The translations under genes were made by a program, and so were the position numbers. Below the pieces are notes generated by a model. The model saw only the letters and a list, made by a program, of their open reading frames with translations, was not told the DNA's origin and searched no databases. From DAOUJI01 sp965219565 (GTDB taxonomy: Bacteria > Chloroflexota > Dehalococcoidia > Lucifugimonadales > JAGWBF01), in contig OZ244780.1 in assembly GCA_965219565.1 (NCBI GenBank), positions 3,038,001 through 3,102,000 on the forward strand: a stretch of 64,000 bases of DNA, written 5' to 3'. Positions within the stretch are counted from its first letter, which is position 1. Each line of letters begins with the position of its first letter. Below, piece by piece: positions 25,744-33,490 of the stretch.

Positions 25744-25846
25744 ACGTGAGACTTAATTATTATCCCATATCCAGCACCGCATTGCCACAGCGCCTTCTCA
25801 CAGCGACAGTTCAGTCCTGGTAAGAAACGCAGGAGTTCCGCCTCGT

Positions 25847-26014
25847 TGTCATTCTGAGGAGCGCAGCGACGAAGAATCTAAGAATCCTCGCATATACTAC
25901 CGGCCATCGAGTAATGGGCCGCCCCCAACGTCAGGATCGATCAACGGAATGGCGGCGTGACTCCCAGCAACGCCTATAGATTTTTCACTGCGCTGTGCTC
26001 CGTTCAGAATGACA
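25847..26014. repeat. MITE-like element with imperfect inverted ends
   Basis: The left end TGTCATTCTGAGGAGCGCAG... (25847-25879, ending GAAGAATCT) and the right end (25978-26014, beginning AGATTTTTC and ending CAGAATGACA) are imperfect inverted repeats of about 35 nt around a 98-nt middle with no gene. Ends reading TGTCATTCTGA are common among small dispersed intergenic elements. It fills the gap between tmRNA and the redox operon; nothing else is seen in 25744-26104. Confidence 0.6.
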
Positions 26015-26104
26015 GGTTTGAGGGCGCTCCCTGCCATTCAATTTACCAAGTCTGAACAGTTACTTGTTGCAGTGTAAAGACCCCGGCCGTGGGACCGCCT
26101 CAGC

Positions 26105-26133
26105 TTGCGGCTCCAAAGGCCATGATGTAGACT
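26105..26133 (+). promoter_or_regulatory. Candidate promoter of the selenoprotein operon
   Basis: TTGCGG (26105-26110), 17 nt, TAGACT (26128-26133), 27 nt before the first start codon of the operon. Both boxes are partial matches, so this is tentative. Confidence 0.3.
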
Positions 26134-26160
26134 TTGAGTATAGGCCCTGTGGAAGGTGCA

Positions 26161-26538
26161 ATGGACAAAGAATCCCAGGTGAAACCCCTAGCTCCGGTGC
26201 GGCTGGACGAGGTCCAGGCTCTGATAAAAGAGGCAGTCGGGGGAGAGTCCCGACTTGAAATGCTGAAGGGGTTCAAACTGAACTTTTCCGGCGTAGCCGA
26301 TTTCCACAAGGTCTTCTTCTCTGCCAAGTGCGACTGCGGCACCGCGGCCCTGCTCAGCATTGAGGTCTCCAAAGACAAGACCTTGCCGGAAGTGGAAGAG
26401 AGCCTCCCGTCGCTTATGGACCACCTAAACCGGAAGGTGAGCCAATTCCGGTCCATGAGCTGCGAGATGCACACGAACATGAGGATGGGAGGCCAGCCGG
26501 GACCCGCCGCAAACACGCCGGCGGGAGCAACCGGCTAG
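26161..26538 (+). CDS. Conserved-looking hypothetical protein, first gene of redox operon
   Basis: A 125-aa soluble protein I do not recognise. ATG 26161 is chosen for the GGAAGG 4-9 nt upstream; a TTG at 26134 gives nine more residues. It has an AKCDCGTAALLSIEVSKDK segment, with a CxC-G motif that could bind metal or be redox active, and a second Cys and His in SCEMH near the C-terminus; the last 20 residues are Gly/Pro/Ala-rich. It ends 15 nt before the selenocysteine-containing reductase, so it is probably co-transcribed and may be a partner or substrate of it. Function unknown. Confidence 0.6.
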   Translation: MDKESQVKPLAPVRLDEVQALIKEAVGGESRLEMLKGFKLNFSGVADFHKVFFSAKCDCGTAALLSIEVSKDKTLPEVEESLPSLMDHLNRKVSQFRSMSCEMHTNMRMGGQPGPAANTPAGATG

Positions 26539-26553
26539 GCCAAGGATACGAAG

Positions 26554-27000
26554 ATGGTTCAGCAAGAAGGACAGTCCGAACAATCCAGCATCGACAAGGC
26601 GTTTCAGGGCGCAAAGCAGTTCTCCGAGAAGTACGTGGAAAGCAGCCCCTACGTCTTCTTCCCCGAACCGGAGGTGGTGGAAGAGGTACAGAAGGGCCTT
26701 GCCCTGAACCAGGTCAACCACGGGTTCAGGTATTGTCCTTGAATGCCTCTGAGCGGTGATCCCGTTGAGGATCGCAAGAAAATCTGCCCCTGCGACCGCC
26801 ACCACGACGACATCGCAAGGGACGGGTTCTGTATTTGAATGTTCTTCGTCAGCGAAGAGTTTCTTCGCAAGTATGAATCAGGCGAGGAGTTTGTACAGAC
26901 CATAGACGAGGTGATAGAACCCGGCCAGGGGCTGTTCGACGGTGAATACGAGTCCAAGGCCGACTGGAAGGCCAAGCAAAGGGCAAAGGGAAGCGAATAG
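26554..27000 (+). CDS. Ferredoxin:thioredoxin reductase-like catalytic subunit with two selenocysteines
   Basis: A 148-residue protein if TGA codons 63 (26740-26742) and 95 (26836-26838) are read as selenocysteine (U). The frame matches FTR catalytic chains throughout: an N-terminal KQFSEKYVESSPYVFFPEPEVVEEVQKGL, then CPU (61-63), 14 residues, CPC (78-80), 12 residues, CIU (93-95), and VSEEF. In known FTRs the pattern is CPC...CPC...CxC; the first Cys of the first pair, both of the second and the first of the third hold the 4Fe-4S cluster, and the remaining two form the active disulfide. Here exactly those two are TGA, while the ligands are Cys. Each TGA is followed by a SECIS-like hairpin. 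The product should reduce thioredoxin/glutaredoxin-like partners with ferredoxin electrons, perhaps the selenoglutaredoxin next door. Conventional calls would stop it at 62 residues. Confidence 0.85.
26756..26775 (+). promoter_or_regulatory. SECIS-like hairpin 1
   Basis: GTGATCC, loop CGTTGA, GGATCGC: a 7-bp stem with one G-U pair. The loop starts 21 nt after the first TGA of the reductase gene and has G as its second base, followed by U. This fits the bacterial SECIS rule (short stem-loop in the coding region directly after UGA, G within the first two loop bases). Confidence 0.7.
26852..26868 (+). promoter_or_regulatory. SECIS-like hairpin 2
   Basis: GCGAAGA, loop GTT, TCTTCGC: a perfect 7-bp stem. 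The loop starts 21 nt after the second TGA, the same distance as for the first, and opens with GU. A competing hairpin nearer the TGA (TTCTTCG/CGAAGAG) is also possible. Confidence 0.7.
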
Positions 27001-27022
27001 CTCCCAACATAAAGGGGGAATT

Positions 27023-27265
27023 GTGCCTGATATAACTGTCTACACGTCCAACGGTTGAGGCCCCTGCCACATGGTGAAAGTGTACCTTTCACGAAAAGGC
27101 ATACCCTTTACCGAGAAGAACGTCTCCATCGACACGGAAGCCCGCACTACGCTGCTGGACATGGGACACCGCTCCACGCCCGTGACCACCATAGGAGCCC
27201 AGAAGGTGGTGGGATACAGCCCGCCCAAGCTGGAAGCGGCGCTGGTTGCTGAAGGCGTATCCTAG
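27023..27265 (+). CDS. Glutaredoxin-like selenoprotein
   Basis: An 80-residue thioredoxin-fold protein if the TGA at 27056-27058 is selenocysteine 12. Start GTG 27023 has AGGGGGA about 5 nt upstream. It reads PDITVYTSNG, U12, GPC15, then HMVKVYLSRKGIPFTEKNVSIDTEARTTLLDMG, the cis-proline segment STPVTTIG, and KVVGYSPPKLEAAL. The active site is thus U-G-P-C instead of C-G-P-C, as in glutaredoxin/NrdH proteins; the nucleophilic position is the TGA. A SECIS-like hairpin follows. Without readthrough only the part from ATG 27071 would be called, which lacks the first strand and the nucleophile. Likely electron acceptor of the upstream reductase. Confidence 0.85.
27074..27092 (+). promoter_or_regulatory. 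SECIS-like hairpin 3
   Basis: GTGAAAG, loop TGTAC, CTTTCAC: a perfect 7-bp stem whose loop starts 23 nt after the glutaredoxin TGA and has G as its second base followed by U. Stem length and distance match the two hairpins in the reductase gene. Confidence 0.7.
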
Positions 27266-27318
27266 CCTTCCCCGAACCGAGCTCGACTTCCTCCTCTCTT
27301 GGAGAGACCAGACAACAT

Positions 27319-27360
27319 GAACGAAGCCCGTAGGCCGCACAAGGGTCTCGGGCTTCGTTC
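27319..27360 (+). terminator. Strong hairpin ending the redox operon
   Basis: GAACGAAGCCCG and CGGGCTTCGTTC form a perfect 12-bp stem around an 18-nt loop, 53 nt after the glutaredoxin stop. There is no clear T-run after it, so it may stabilise the 3' end or terminate weakly. Confidence 0.6.
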
Positions 27361-27421
27361 TGCGTCAACGAGCGCCTAGGGGCTGACGAATGTTTCCTTG
27401 TGGTTTACGCGGAGTCTATCG

Positions 27422-27868
27422 ATGACAAGCGGACTGGACAAACCTGAGATTGACTTCCTGGTATTGGCCGACCACGCCGAGGTTGTCGGGGGGAAGCTGT
27501 ACATGATGGGGGGCGGATGGGATGTCCGCCGGATCGAGGATTTCACCAAACCTTTCACTATGAACATTGCCGTTGGGGTCCTTACGCCCTGGGCGCTGGC
27601 GAACAAGGAGAACAAGTTCCAATTAATCATCGAGGATGAGGACGGGAAGAAGTTGGGTCCGACGGTGGACGGAAGCTTCACGGTGGGCAGGCCCTCCAAC
27701 GCGATAGAAGGCCAGACGTTCAGGACCATGGTCACCGTCGGAGTGCCGGTGACGCTGCCGAAACCCGGGATGTACCGGGTGGTTGTCTCAATCAGAAGCC
27801 CCGCGGCGTACGAAGACGTCGTCAGGTCGACCACCTTCGTTGCCGCCACAAGAAAAGCGACGGCTTAA
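27422..27868 (+). CDS. DUF6941-like conserved protein
   Basis: A 148-aa soluble protein of unknown function. The opening IDFLVLADHAEVVGGKLYMMGGGWD and the later EDEDGKKLG, GRPSNAIEGQTFRTMVTVGVPVTLPKPGMYRVVVSI pattern recalls the DUF6941 family of beta-rich proteins found in many bacteria. ATG 27422 is preferred to the ORF start eight codons earlier as homology begins there. Separated from the selenoprotein operon by the terminator-like hairpin. No partner is evident. Confidence 0.6.
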   Translation: MTSGLDKPEIDFLVLADHAEVVGGKLYMMGGGWDVRRIEDFTKPFTMNIAVGVLTPWALANKENKFQLIIEDEDGKKLGPTVDGSFTVGRPSNAIEGQTFRTMVTVGVPVTLPKPGMYRVVVSIRSPAAYEDVVRSTTFVAATRKATA

Positions 27869-28016
27869 GAACCTCACACCCAACCCAGCGCCATAAGCAT
27901 CTCACAGGTCCGGTCTCTGTACCCTGGGAATCGCAAAGAGTCCCTCTTCTACGCTGAGAACGTGCGATTCCCTTATGCTAAACTGGTTTGAGTAAATTTA
28001 GGTTCGGAGAGGACGT

Positions 28017-29051
28017 TTGGAGAACATCCTTGTCACCGGCGGCGCCGGGTTCCTGGGCAGCGGGCTGGTGCGCCGGTTGGTTGAAATGGGCTACAAGCCC
28101 AAGGCGCTGGACCGGCAGGAACTCGTCATGCCCGACCTGGAGGGGCGCTTCGAGTTCATCAGGGGGGACGTCCGCGACGCCGAGCTCGTAGAGCGTGCCG
28201 TCAAAGGCGTAGACACTGTCTTTCACCTGGCCGCCGCCGTCCTTCCGATCCGCGGCAAGAAGAACTACGTCTCCATCAACCACGGGGGAGTGCGAAACGT
28301 CCTCCAGGCGTCGTTGGACAACGGCGTGGAGCAGGTGGTCCACATATCCACCAGCGCCATCTTCGGAGTTCCCAAGGAACTGCCCGTCACCGAAGAGTCA
28401 TCCATGCAACCCATGGGCTACTACGGCAACGCAAAATACCAGGGAGAGCAGGAAGTCCGGCGGTTCCGAGAGAAGGGGCTTAAAGTGGCCGTACTGAGGC
28501 CGAGGACCATCATCGGCATCGAGCGGCTAGGCATCTTCCACATACTCTTCGACTGGATACAGAACGGAAAGGGGATTCCCATCATAGGCCCGGGCCACAA
28601 CCTGTTCCAGTTTATAAGCTCCAGGGACGTAAACGACGCATCCATTCTCGCCGCCCAAAAGGGCGCCAACGACGACTTCAACATAGGGGCCGAGGAATTC
28701 TCCACGGTGCGCGCTGACCTGGAGGCCCTGTGCGCCCACGCGGGAAGCGGCGCTCGGGTGGTCTCCATACCCGCGCCCCTGGTCAAGTCCAGCCTACAAC
28801 TGCTGGACCTGATGCGGCTCTCGCCTCTGATGGACTGGCAGTACAAAGTCGCCGACAAACCCTTCTATTTCGACATCTCCAAGGCCAAGCGAGACCTGGG
28901 CTGGCAGCCCCAGGACAGCAACGTGAGTATGTTCGCCGACTCCTATGATTGGTATATCAACAATTACGAGGACCGGGCCGACGTCTACGGCTCAACCCAC
29001 AAGCAGGCCGTAAAGCAACGCGCCCTCCGCCTGGTGCGGAGCCTCTTCTAG
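28017..29051 (+). CDS. NAD-dependent epimerase/dehydratase family protein
   Basis: Extended short-chain dehydrogenase of 344 aa, probably acting on a nucleotide sugar, sterol-like or related substrate. It starts at TTG 28017 with ENILVTGGAGFLGSGLVRRL (NAD-binding GxxGxxG), has FHLAAAVLP, the catalytic Ser/Tyr/Lys set in STSAIFG and GYYGNAKYQGE, and RPRTIIGIERLG. The C-terminal domain is typical of UDP-sugar epimerases. The following PHP gene begins 6 nt downstream, so they are co-transcribed. Exact reaction unknown. Confidence 0.82.
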   Translation: MENILVTGGAGFLGSGLVRRLVEMGYKPKALDRQELVMPDLEGRFEFIRGDVRDAELVERAVKGVDTVFHLAAAVLPIRGKKNYVSINHGGVRNVLQASLDNGVEQVVHISTSAIFGVPKELPVTEESSMQPMGYYGNAKYQGEQEVRRFREKGLKVAVLRPRTIIGIERLGIFHILFDWIQNGKGIPIIGPGHNLFQFISSRDVNDASILAAQKGANDDFNIGAEEFSTVRADLEALCAHAGSGARVVSIPAPLVKSSLQLLDLMRLSPLMDWQYKVADKPFYFDISKAKRDLGWQPQDSNVSMFADSYDWYINNYEDRADVYGSTHKQAVKQRALRLVRSLF

Positions 29052-29057
29052 CCTCCG

Positions 29058-29726
29058 GTGTACGTCAAAGGCGACTTCCACACCCACACCCGCCACTCGG
29101 GCGACTGCGACACACCTACCGAAACTGTCGTACGAAGCTGCGCGGCAGCTGGCCTGAAGTGGGTGGCTATAACGGACCACAACTCCATTGCCGGCGCTCT
29201 GGAAGCCCGTGAGATAGCCTCCAGCATATGCTCCGACCTCCGGATTATCGTGGGAGAAGAGGTCAAGTCGTCCGCTGGGGACATCATCGGCCTCTTTCTG
29301 CAAGAGGAGATACCCAAAGGACTCTCTCCTATGGACACGGTGAAGCGAATCCAAGACCAGGGCGGGCTGGTCTCCATTCCTCACCCTTTCGACCGAATTA
29401 GAAGAGGCCCCCTCCCTAAATGGGCCTTGGAGGACGTGGCTCCCCACGCTGACTTCGTAGAAGTCCTGAACGCCAGGACCATCCTGGCCGGGGATTTGGC
29501 GCGTTGTCGGGAACTGGCGGAATGGGCTTTTTCGACTCCCCTTGGGGTCAGCGACTCCCACACTCCCGGAGAATTCGGGGCCGCCTACACGGAAATGGAG
29601 GACTTTGACGGAACGCCAGGCTCTCTCATACAAGCTGTAAGAGCGGGACGCGTCGTCGGACGCAGGTCCAGCCCCCTGGTCCACGCGGTCACGGCTTACG
29701 TAAAGCTGAAAAAGCGCTTCTTCTGA
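29058..29726 (+). CDS. PHP-domain metal-dependent phosphoesterase
   Basis: A 222-aa PHP protein. Metal ligands are visible: GDFHTHTRHSGD near the N-terminus, ITDHNS, GEEVKSS (Glu), SIPHPFDR (His) and GVSDSHTPGEFG (Asp/His) near the C-terminus. Such proteins hydrolyse phosphate esters such as histidinol phosphate, 3',5'-bisnucleotides or short oligonucleotides. GTG start 6 nt after the epimerase gene suggests a shared transcript. Substrate not determined. Confidence 0.82.
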   Translation: MYVKGDFHTHTRHSGDCDTPTETVVRSCAAAGLKWVAITDHNSIAGALEAREIASSICSDLRIIVGEEVKSSAGDIIGLFLQEEIPKGLSPMDTVKRIQDQGGLVSIPHPFDRIRRGPLPKWALEDVAPHADFVEVLNARTILAGDLARCRELAEWAFSTPLGVSDSHTPGEFGAAYTEMEDFDGTPGSLIQAVRAGRVVGRRSSPLVHAVTAYVKLKKRFF

Positions 29727-29753
29727 CAAATCCCTCTGCTCCATTTCCTTTTT

Positions 29754-29807
29754 TCCGTTCGCGGTGAGCGTGTCGAACCGCCCTTTGACATCCTCAGGCG
29801 GAACGGA
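29754..29807. repeat. Short intergenic inverted repeat
   Basis: TCCGTTC (29754-29760) and GAACGGA (29801-29807) frame a 40-nt stretch containing GCGGTGAGCGTGTCGAAC, a sequence type often found in small dispersed elements. It lies in the 191-nt gap before the GMC oxidoreductase; nothing else is recognised there. Confidence 0.4.
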
Positions 29808-29917
29808 CCTACCCAGTCATCCGTCAATAGAAAGGTGCTGCGGGGCCGCCGAGCTTGCCTTGATATGACTCTGCCCATAGGGTATTCTTCACGAAACACC
29901 CCACCTGGAGAGGCTGC

Positions 29918-31465
29918 ATGAAATACGATTATGTAATAGTCGGCGCCGGGTCAGCCGGCTCGGTCCTTGCTTCCAGGCTAACAGAGGACCCCGACAAGTC
30001 GGTGTTGCTGCTGGAAGCGGGTCCAGACTACCCAGACTATGAACATCTGCCAGAAGACGTGCGCTTCGGAGGCAACCAGCTGGCTTCCGCTGTTGACGCT
30101 CCCCACAACTGGTCTTTCGAAGGGAGGCCCATCAGCAGTCTGGACCGCACCATGCCAGTGCCCAGGGGAAGGGTTACGGGAGGGTCCAGCGCCATAAACG
30201 GCACCGTCTTCCTTAGGGGCGTTCCCGAGGACTATGACGGCTGGGCCGCCCAGGGCAATCCCGAATGGTCCTTCGTAAACCTGATGCCCTACTTCCGCAA
30301 GCTGGAAACCGACACCGACATCAAAGACGACTTCCACGGGTCCGACGGCCCCATACCTGTGTTGAGGGCCAAGAACGAAGACTGGCTGCCCACTCAGAAG
30401 GCGTTCACCGAGGCATGTATCGCCAACGGGTACCGACCCGACCCGGACATGAACCACCCGGAATCGGGCGGCGTGGGCGCCATACCCATGAACAACAGGG
30501 CCGGGGTTAGGATGAGCACGGCCTTGACTTACCTGGCTGCGATAAGGCACCGAATGAACCTGACCATCCGCCCCAACGTCATGGTTAGTCGCGTGATTTT
30601 CGATGGAAAACGGGCCGTGGCGGTAGAGGTGGAGAGCGGTGAAGAGACCTTCATAGCCGAGGGAGATGAAATCATTCTCTGCGCCGGCGCAGTGAAATCG
30701 CCCCACCTGCTGATGCTTTCGGGCGTGGGACCCTCAGATCAACTGACTAATGCGGGCATAGAGATTATTCACGACCTGCCGGGAATCGGTCAAAACCTGA
30801 GAGACCATCCCCTGGCTCCGGTTAGGCTACGAGTTAAGGACGGCGTAGAGCTGGACCCCTACGCGGCCCGCATACAAACGGGCCTCAGGTACACCGCAGA
30901 GGGATCCGACTTGCGGAACGACATGCAGATTCTCCCCTCGTCCTTCTCGTTCCCGCTGGGAGGGGACCCTCTGGAGGGCGAGGGAATACGCCTGTCATGC
31001 GTGCTGGAACTGGCCCGAGGCCAGGGCGAGTTGAGGCTGACCTCCAGCGACCCCAACGTCCAACCCTTTCTGGACTACCGATACTTTGATGACCCGTCCG
31101 ACATCCAACGTATGCGGGAAGCTGTACGCTTGTGCTTCCAACTTCTGGAGCACTCCTCCTACCGGGAGATAGTCGACGGCCCAATCACTCCTACCGAGGA
31201 GGACCTGGAAACGGATGCCAGCCTGGAAGATTGGCTGCGTAACAACGTCAGCACCGCCCAGCACATTTCGGGCACCTGCAAGATGGGACCGTCATCGGAC
31301 CCTCTCGCTGTGGTGGACCAGCATTGCCGTGTCCACGGCCTGGAAGGCATCCGAGTGGTGGACGCTTCCATCATGCCGGACTGCATCAGGGCCAACACTA
31401 ACCTGACCACCATAATGATTGGAGAGCGGGCGGCCGACTGGATTAAGGAAGAGTCCCAGCCGTAG
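29918..31465 (+). CDS. GMC-family FAD oxidoreductase
   Basis: FAD-dependent alcohol/choline-type oxidase or dehydrogenase, 515 aa. The N-terminal YDYVIVGAGSAGSVLASRLTEDPDKSVLLLEAG is the FAD-binding motif; PRGRVTGGSSAINGTVFLRG is the first GMC signature and GAVKSPHLLMLSGVGPSDQL the second. STAQHISGTCKMG holds the active-site His, and NTNLTTIMIGERAADWI closes the FAD domain. GAGAGG lies ahead of ATG 29918. Substrate unknown; relatives act on choline, long-chain alcohols and glucose. Confidence 0.9.
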   Translation: MKYDYVIVGAGSAGSVLASRLTEDPDKSVLLLEAGPDYPDYEHLPEDVRFGGNQLASAVDAPHNWSFEGRPISSLDRTMPVPRGRVTGGSSAINGTVFLRGVPEDYDGWAAQGNPEWSFVNLMPYFRKLETDTDIKDDFHGSDGPIPVLRAKNEDWLPTQKAFTEACIANGYRPDPDMNHPESGGVGAIPMNNRAGVRMSTALTYLAAIRHRMNLTIRPNVMVSRVIFDGKRAVAVEVESGEETFIAEGDEIILCAGAVKSPHLLMLSGVGPSDQLTNAGIEIIHDLPGIGQNLRDHPLAPVRLRVKDGVELDPYAARIQTGLRYTAEGSDLRNDMQILPSSFSFPLGGDPLEGEGIRLSCVLELARGQGELRLTSSDPNVQPFLDYRYFDDPSDIQRMREAVRLCFQLLEHSSYREIVDGPITPTEEDLETDASLEDWLRNNVSTAQHISGTCKMGPSSDPLAVVDQHCRVHGLEGIRVVDASIMPDCIRANTNLTTIMIGERAADWIKEESQP

Positions 31466-31548
31466 AAGGTGTCAGGCGGGCAGTATGCCTTCGGCAAGTC
31501 AGCCAAACGTACGTCAGTAACGCCTCTTGTACCCCTAGAGGTGCAAAC

Positions 31549-31572
31549 CCTACGGCGAGCACGAGCCGTAGG
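31549..31572. terminator. Hairpin between GMC and SirB1 genes
   Basis: CCTACGGC, 8-nt loop, GCCGTAGG: a perfect 8-bp stem in the 157-nt gap, followed by a smaller GGCG...CGCC repeat and no T-run. It may end the GMC transcript or be a structured leader of the next gene. Confidence 0.4.
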
Positions 31573-31622
31573 CGCTAGACGCCTATAGAGATAAACGCCT
31601 CACGATTAGGGTCGTAACTGAG

Positions 31623-32465
31623 ATGGAAGCAGGAAGCTACCAGGAGCGCCTAGAACGGCTGAGGCAGGAGCTTCAAAGGCCCGCTGAGGATGTGGACCTG
31701 GCCCGGTCGGCGTTGGTCATCGCGTCTGTCGAATACCAGGACCTGGACATAGATTACTACCTCTGGGAACTGGACTCCCTCGCTGACGGAACGCCCGACA
31801 CCGCGCTCTCCGGACCCCTGAAAGACCGCGTGGAGGCGCTGAGCGGGCATATGTTTGGGGATTTAGGGTTCCGAGGAGACAGCCAGGACTATTACAACCC
31901 CCTTAACAGCTATTTGAACATGGTCTTGGATAGGAAATTAGGCATTCCAATAACTCTGTCCCTGGTGTACATGGAAACAGCCAGCCGTCTTGGGATGCCC
32001 TTTGAAGCCATTGGTCTGCCCGGCCATTTGGTGGTCCGCACAGGACCGCCCGATGACCAGCTGTTCGTAGACCCTTTCAATAACGGGCAGACCATGGACA
32101 GGGCGGGGTGCCAGGCGCTGGTGGACAACTTGTTCCAGGGCAGGGTCCATCTCACCGAGGAAAACTTCGGATCTTACACCAAGGCCGAGTTCCTGGTCAG
32201 AATGCTGTCCAACCTGAAGCACAACTATTTCCGGGAGGGAGATTATCTGAAGGCCATCAGGTATGCAGACCTGACCGAGGTCATTGACCCGTCGCTTTTC
32301 AGCAATTTCCACGACCGGGCGATGTACAGGTACACTATGAAGCAGTACAGGCTAGCCATCCGGGACTTGGAGAAATGCTTACCGCTTCTTCCCGAAGGTC
32401 CGGACCGGGAACGGACCCAAAAGGAGATCGAGTCCATCTGGCGCACGCTGGCCACGCTCAACTAA
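31623..32465 (+). CDS. SirB1-family transglutaminase-like protein
   Basis: A 280-aa protein with an N-terminal SirB1 domain (transglutaminase-like core) and C-terminal TPR-like helices. Family landmarks: FRGDSQDYYNPLNSYLNMVLDRKLGIPITLSLVYMETASRLG, GLPGHLVVR, and DPFNNGQTM. The last 100 residues (LVRMLSNLKHNYFREGDYLKAIRYADL and HDRAMYRYTMKQYRLAIRDLEKCL) form tetratricopeptide helices. The catalytic Cys of true transglutaminases is not evident. Function unknown. No co-transcribed partner is obvious. Confidence 0.85.
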   Translation: MEAGSYQERLERLRQELQRPAEDVDLARSALVIASVEYQDLDIDYYLWELDSLADGTPDTALSGPLKDRVEALSGHMFGDLGFRGDSQDYYNPLNSYLNMVLDRKLGIPITLSLVYMETASRLGMPFEAIGLPGHLVVRTGPPDDQLFVDPFNNGQTMDRAGCQALVDNLFQGRVHLTEENFGSYTKAEFLVRMLSNLKHNYFREGDYLKAIRYADLTEVIDPSLFSNFHDRAMYRYTMKQYRLAIRDLEKCLPLLPEGPDRERTQKEIESIWRTLATLN

Positions 32466-32530
32466 CAGACGCACTCCCCTGTGGGGGAAGCCTATCGGAC
32501 CGGGAACTTAGGGGATAGAGGGAGGACAGC

Positions 32531-33415
32531 ATGAAATTCGGTCTGAGCATTCCATATTTCATAGGAACGCCGACGGACGTGCCGGCCATAGCCAAAAGGG
32601 CCGAGGAACTGGGGTTTGAATCGGTCTGGATTTCCGAGCATCCGGTCATACCCACCGTCACCACCACACCCCATCCCGGCAGAGACGACGGTTCCTTCGA
32701 CGAGACCCTCTACCACATGCTGGACCCTTTTGTGACCCTGGCCATGGCAGCAGCGGTGACCAAGGACATTAGGCTCGGCACCGGCATATGCCTGGTCACG
32801 GAAAGGAATCCCCTGGTGCTGGCCAAGGAAGTAGCCACACTGGACTTCCTGTCTGGAGGGCGGTTCATGCTGGGCATCGGCGCCGGGATATTCGAGGAAG
32901 AGGTCCAAATCATGGGCGGTGACTTCCCCCATCGTTGGACTCAAGCCCGCGAGTGCATCGAAGCGTTGAAGGAGCTTTGGACCAAGGACGACGCCGAATA
33001 CCACGGGAAATACTACGACTTTCCCCCGGTCAAAATGTTCCCCAAACCGATACAGAAACCCCATCCCCCTGTTCTCGTAGGCGGAGGAGGGACGAGAGAG
33101 GTGAAGACCCCCATACGACACCTTAGACGGGCCGCCACATGGGGAGACGGATGGATTCCCTATTGGATTTGGCCGGAACAAATCAAGGAAGCTCGCGCTA
33201 CCCTGGACCGCTTGGCAGAAGAAAATGGACGCGATCCCAAGTCAGTCGAAATAACCATCTTCGGATGCCCTCCTGAAAGGGACCTGATCAAGAGGTTTGA
33301 GGAAGCGGGAGTTGTCCGGGTGTGCTCCGGCGTCCACAGTCGGGGCGAGCGTGTTGCGTCCCCCGACATGGTGATTCCTCAGATGGAAAGCCTGGCGAAA
33401 GAAATCATGTACTAG
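32531..33415 (+). CDS. LLM-class flavin-dependent oxidoreductase (F420-type subgroup)
   Basis: A 294-aa luciferase-like TIM-barrel enzyme. MKFGLSIPYF, RAEELGFESVWISEHPVIP, LGTGICLVTERNPLVLAKEVATLDFLSGGRFMLGIGAG and PPVLVGGGG are the standard blocks; the DETLYHMLDPFVTLAMAAAVTKDIRLGTG segment resembles the F420-dependent subgroup. Such enzymes are abundant in SAR202-type Chloroflexota and thought to oxidise recalcitrant organic matter. ATG follows GGGAGGACAGC. Cofactor (FMN or F420) and substrate are not decided by sequence. Confidence 0.85.
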   Translation: MKFGLSIPYFIGTPTDVPAIAKRAEELGFESVWISEHPVIPTVTTTPHPGRDDGSFDETLYHMLDPFVTLAMAAAVTKDIRLGTGICLVTERNPLVLAKEVATLDFLSGGRFMLGIGAGIFEEEVQIMGGDFPHRWTQARECIEALKELWTKDDAEYHGKYYDFPPVKMFPKPIQKPHPPVLVGGGGTREVKTPIRHLRRAATWGDGWIPYWIWPEQIKEARATLDRLAEENGRDPKSVEITIFGCPPERDLIKRFEEAGVVRVCSGVHSRGERVASPDMVIPQMESLAKEIMY

Positions 33416-33490
33416 ACCCCTTTCGGAACCACTATTACCTTGCGGAGGCCATATCAGGGCGATGAAAATTGAGAGAACCTGCGCATCGTC

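Noticed and set aside
26749..27000. Reading the reductase region as separate short genes ending at each TGA
   Set aside because: Homology to FTR catalytic chains runs across both TGA codons, the spacing of cysteine pairs fits, and no start codon with a ribosome-binding site follows them.
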